A stretch of 7,126 nucleotides of DNA. Origin: Paracoccaceae bacterium. GTDB taxonomy: Bacteria; Pseudomonadota; Alphaproteobacteria; Rhodobacterales; Rhodobacteraceae. Under the pieces are notes generated by a model, which had not been told where the DNA came from, did no database searches, and worked only from the letters and a program-made list of their open reading frames with translations. Location of the stretch: contig SKMM01000139.1 in the NCBI GenBank assembly GCA_007121055.1, positions 1-7,126 of the forward strand, given 5' to 3'. Shown one piece after another: positions 6,192 to 7,126 of this stretch (positions are counted from its first letter, which is position 1; every line of letters starts with the position of its first letter). A program made the translations under genes and the position numbers.

Positions 6192-6551
6192 ATGGCAATG
6201 CGGGTGATCATGGCGGCGGGCATCGCGGGGTTTGTGGCCGGCTGCGCCGGGACGGGGGGCGGGTTCGGTGGCGGACCGGCCACCGAACCCGTGGAAAGCC
6301 CCAGCATCGTAGCCTTCGCCCTGCGCACCAACCATTCCGTGGGCCAGCAGCGCTTCAACCGCTCCCCGTTCTCCCTGCGCAGCCACGCCCAGAGCTGCGC
6401 GGCCTTCGCCAATGCCGACCGCGCGCAGGAGGAGTTCCTGCGCCGCGGGGGCCCCCAGCGCGACCCGCTCAACCTCGACCCCGACGGCGACGGCTTTGCC
6501 TGCAACTGGTCGCCCGAGCCCTTCCGCCGCGCCGCCCGCGCCGCCGACTGA
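6192..6551 (+). CDS. Small lipoprotein with an excalibur-like calcium-binding motif
   Basis: This is a 119-residue protein with a short lipoprotein signal peptide: hydrophobic 5-16 and lipobox VAGC with Cys18 as the likely lipidated residue. A Gly-rich linker (19-30) follows. The C-terminal part (residues 69-104) is a compact excalibur-like module: CAAFANADRAQEEFL, then DPLNLDPDGDGFAC, where the Asp-rich DPDGDG loop is the proposed calcium site and Cys69 and Cys104 could form a disulfide. The ATG at 6192 is chosen because GGAGG (6177-6181) lies 10 bases upstream; ATGs at 6108, 6171 and 6198 fit worse. The gene begins 31 bases after gatA and probably shares its transcript. Its physiological role is unknown; an outer- or inner-membrane anchored position is inferred from the lipobox. 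Confidence 0.85.
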   Translation: MAMRVIMAAGIAGFVAGCAGTGGGFGGGPATEPVESPSIVAFALRTNHSVGQQRFNRSPFSLRSHAQSCAAFANADRAQEEFLRRGGPQRDPLNLDPDGDGFACNWSPEPFRRAARAAD

Positions 6552-6577
6552 CCCAGCCGGGGGGGGCGCGGGCGGCC

Positions 6578-7126
6578 ATGGAGATCGTCGAGCACCCGTC
6601 GCCCAACCACGGCCCCCGCCGGGGGGGCGTTCTGCCCGATATCGTGGTGATCCATTACACTGCCATGGCGGGCCGCGACGACGCGCTCGCGCGCCTGTGC
6701 GACCCGACGGCCCAGGTCTCCGCCCACTACCTCATCGACGAGGGCGGCCGCATCCTCCGCCTCGTCCCCGAAGCCTTGCGCGCGTGGCATGCCGGCGCCG
6801 GGGCCTGGGGAGGGATCACCGACGTCAACTCCCGCTCGATCGGGATCGAGTTGGTGAACCCCGGCACCGCCCCCTTCACGGCGCCGCAGATGGCCGCGCT
6901 GGAGGCCCTCCTGCCCCGCCTTCTTTCCACCTGGGCCATCCCCCCCGAGCGCGTCATCGGCCATGCCTGCATGGCGCCCGAGCGCAAGGCCGACCCCGGC
7001 CCCCGCTTCGACTGGCGCCGGCTGGCCCGCGTGGGCTTCGCCATCTGGCCCGACCCGGTCCCCGGCGCCACACCCGCCGCAGACCCGGGGACCGGCCCCG
7101 GCGCAGCCGTCCCGCAGGCCGACCCC
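6578..7126 (+). CDS. N-acetylmuramoyl-L-alanine amidase, AmpD-like, partial (3' end beyond window)
   Basis: This Amidase_2-family enzyme cleaves the bond between N-acetylmuramic acid and the stem peptide. AmpD does this on 1,6-anhydro-muropeptides during cytosolic cell-wall recycling. The visible 183 residues are open to the window end. Zinc ligands match AmpD spacing: His26 in VIHYTAM, His129 in GHACMAPERK and Asp139 in KADPGP, with Lys137 and Glu91 (IGIEL) as further active-site residues. HYLIDEGGRI and AWHAGAG are also typical. No signal peptide is visible, which fits a cytosolic enzyme. From about residue 158 the sequence becomes Pro/Ala/Gly-rich and may be a linker or disordered tail. 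The ATG at 6578 places SPNHGPRRGG in the usual position, although no good ribosome binding site is seen; the gene starts 26 bases after the lipoprotein stop, so translational coupling is likely. Confidence 0.92.
   Translation, partial: MEIVEHPSPNHGPRRGGVLPDIVVIHYTAMAGRDDALARLCDPTAQVSAHYLIDEGGRILRLVPEALRAWHAGAGAWGGITDVNSRSIGIELVNPGTAPFTAPQMAALEALLPRLLSTWAIPPERVIGHACMAPERKADPGPRFDWRRLARVGFAIWPDPVPGATPAADPGTGPGAAVPQADP

Noticed and set aside
4652..6964. 770-codon open frame on the minus strand opposite gatA, the lipoprotein gene and the amidase gene
   Set aside because: It lies antisense to three well-supported genes. Its translation is Gly/Ala/Arg/His-rich with no family motif, and long antisense frames are expected in DNA this rich in GC.
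1..7126. tRNA, rRNA, riboswitch or phage-defence genes
   Set aside because: No cloverleaf, conserved rRNA sequence, riboswitch core or defence-protein motif was recognised on either strand.

Overview
The window reads as chromosomal DNA of a GC-rich alphaproteobacterium, most likely a member of the Rhodobacterales (Rhodobacter/Paracoccus-like). This is inferred from base composition, the gatC-gatA pairing and the style of the rhomboid, META-domain, excalibur and AmpD-like proteins. No database search could be run.

Left part (1-3031), all real genes on the minus strand. From right to left these are a secreted dienelactone-hydrolase-family enzyme (2279-3031), a large exported protein that joins YbaY-like, MliC-like, COG3650-like and META domains (931-2193), and a rhomboid-family intramembrane serine protease (47-817). 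A perfect 9-bp hairpin (876-898) lies between the META gene and the rhomboid gene. The first ~130 bases are a second, diverged copy of part of the rhomboid gene on the opposite strand. It forms an inverted repeat with 426-555 and cuts into the C-terminal tail of the intact-core rhomboid gene. This is a real rearrangement or an assembly chimera at a contig edge.

Middle (3032-4386), no intact gene. The first ~450 bases hold a strong hairpin (3102-3126) and sequence I cannot assign. From about 3487 to about 4270 there is a heavily decayed IS3-family insertion sequence: a left-end-like sequence, an orfA remnant in several frames, the N-terminal part of orfB, and a 24-bp in-frame tandem duplication. 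The DDE catalytic region and right end are missing.

Right part (4387-7126), plus strand, looks like one operon. gatC and gatA encode two subunits of the tRNA-dependent amidotransferase; gatB is not in the window. They are followed after 31 bases by a small lipoprotein with an excalibur-type motif, and after another 26 bases by an AmpD-like N-acetylmuramoyl-L-alanine amidase that runs off the window.

I did not find a convincing new biological system. The best leads are the inverted diverged rhomboid fragment at the left edge and the four-domain periplasmic protein.
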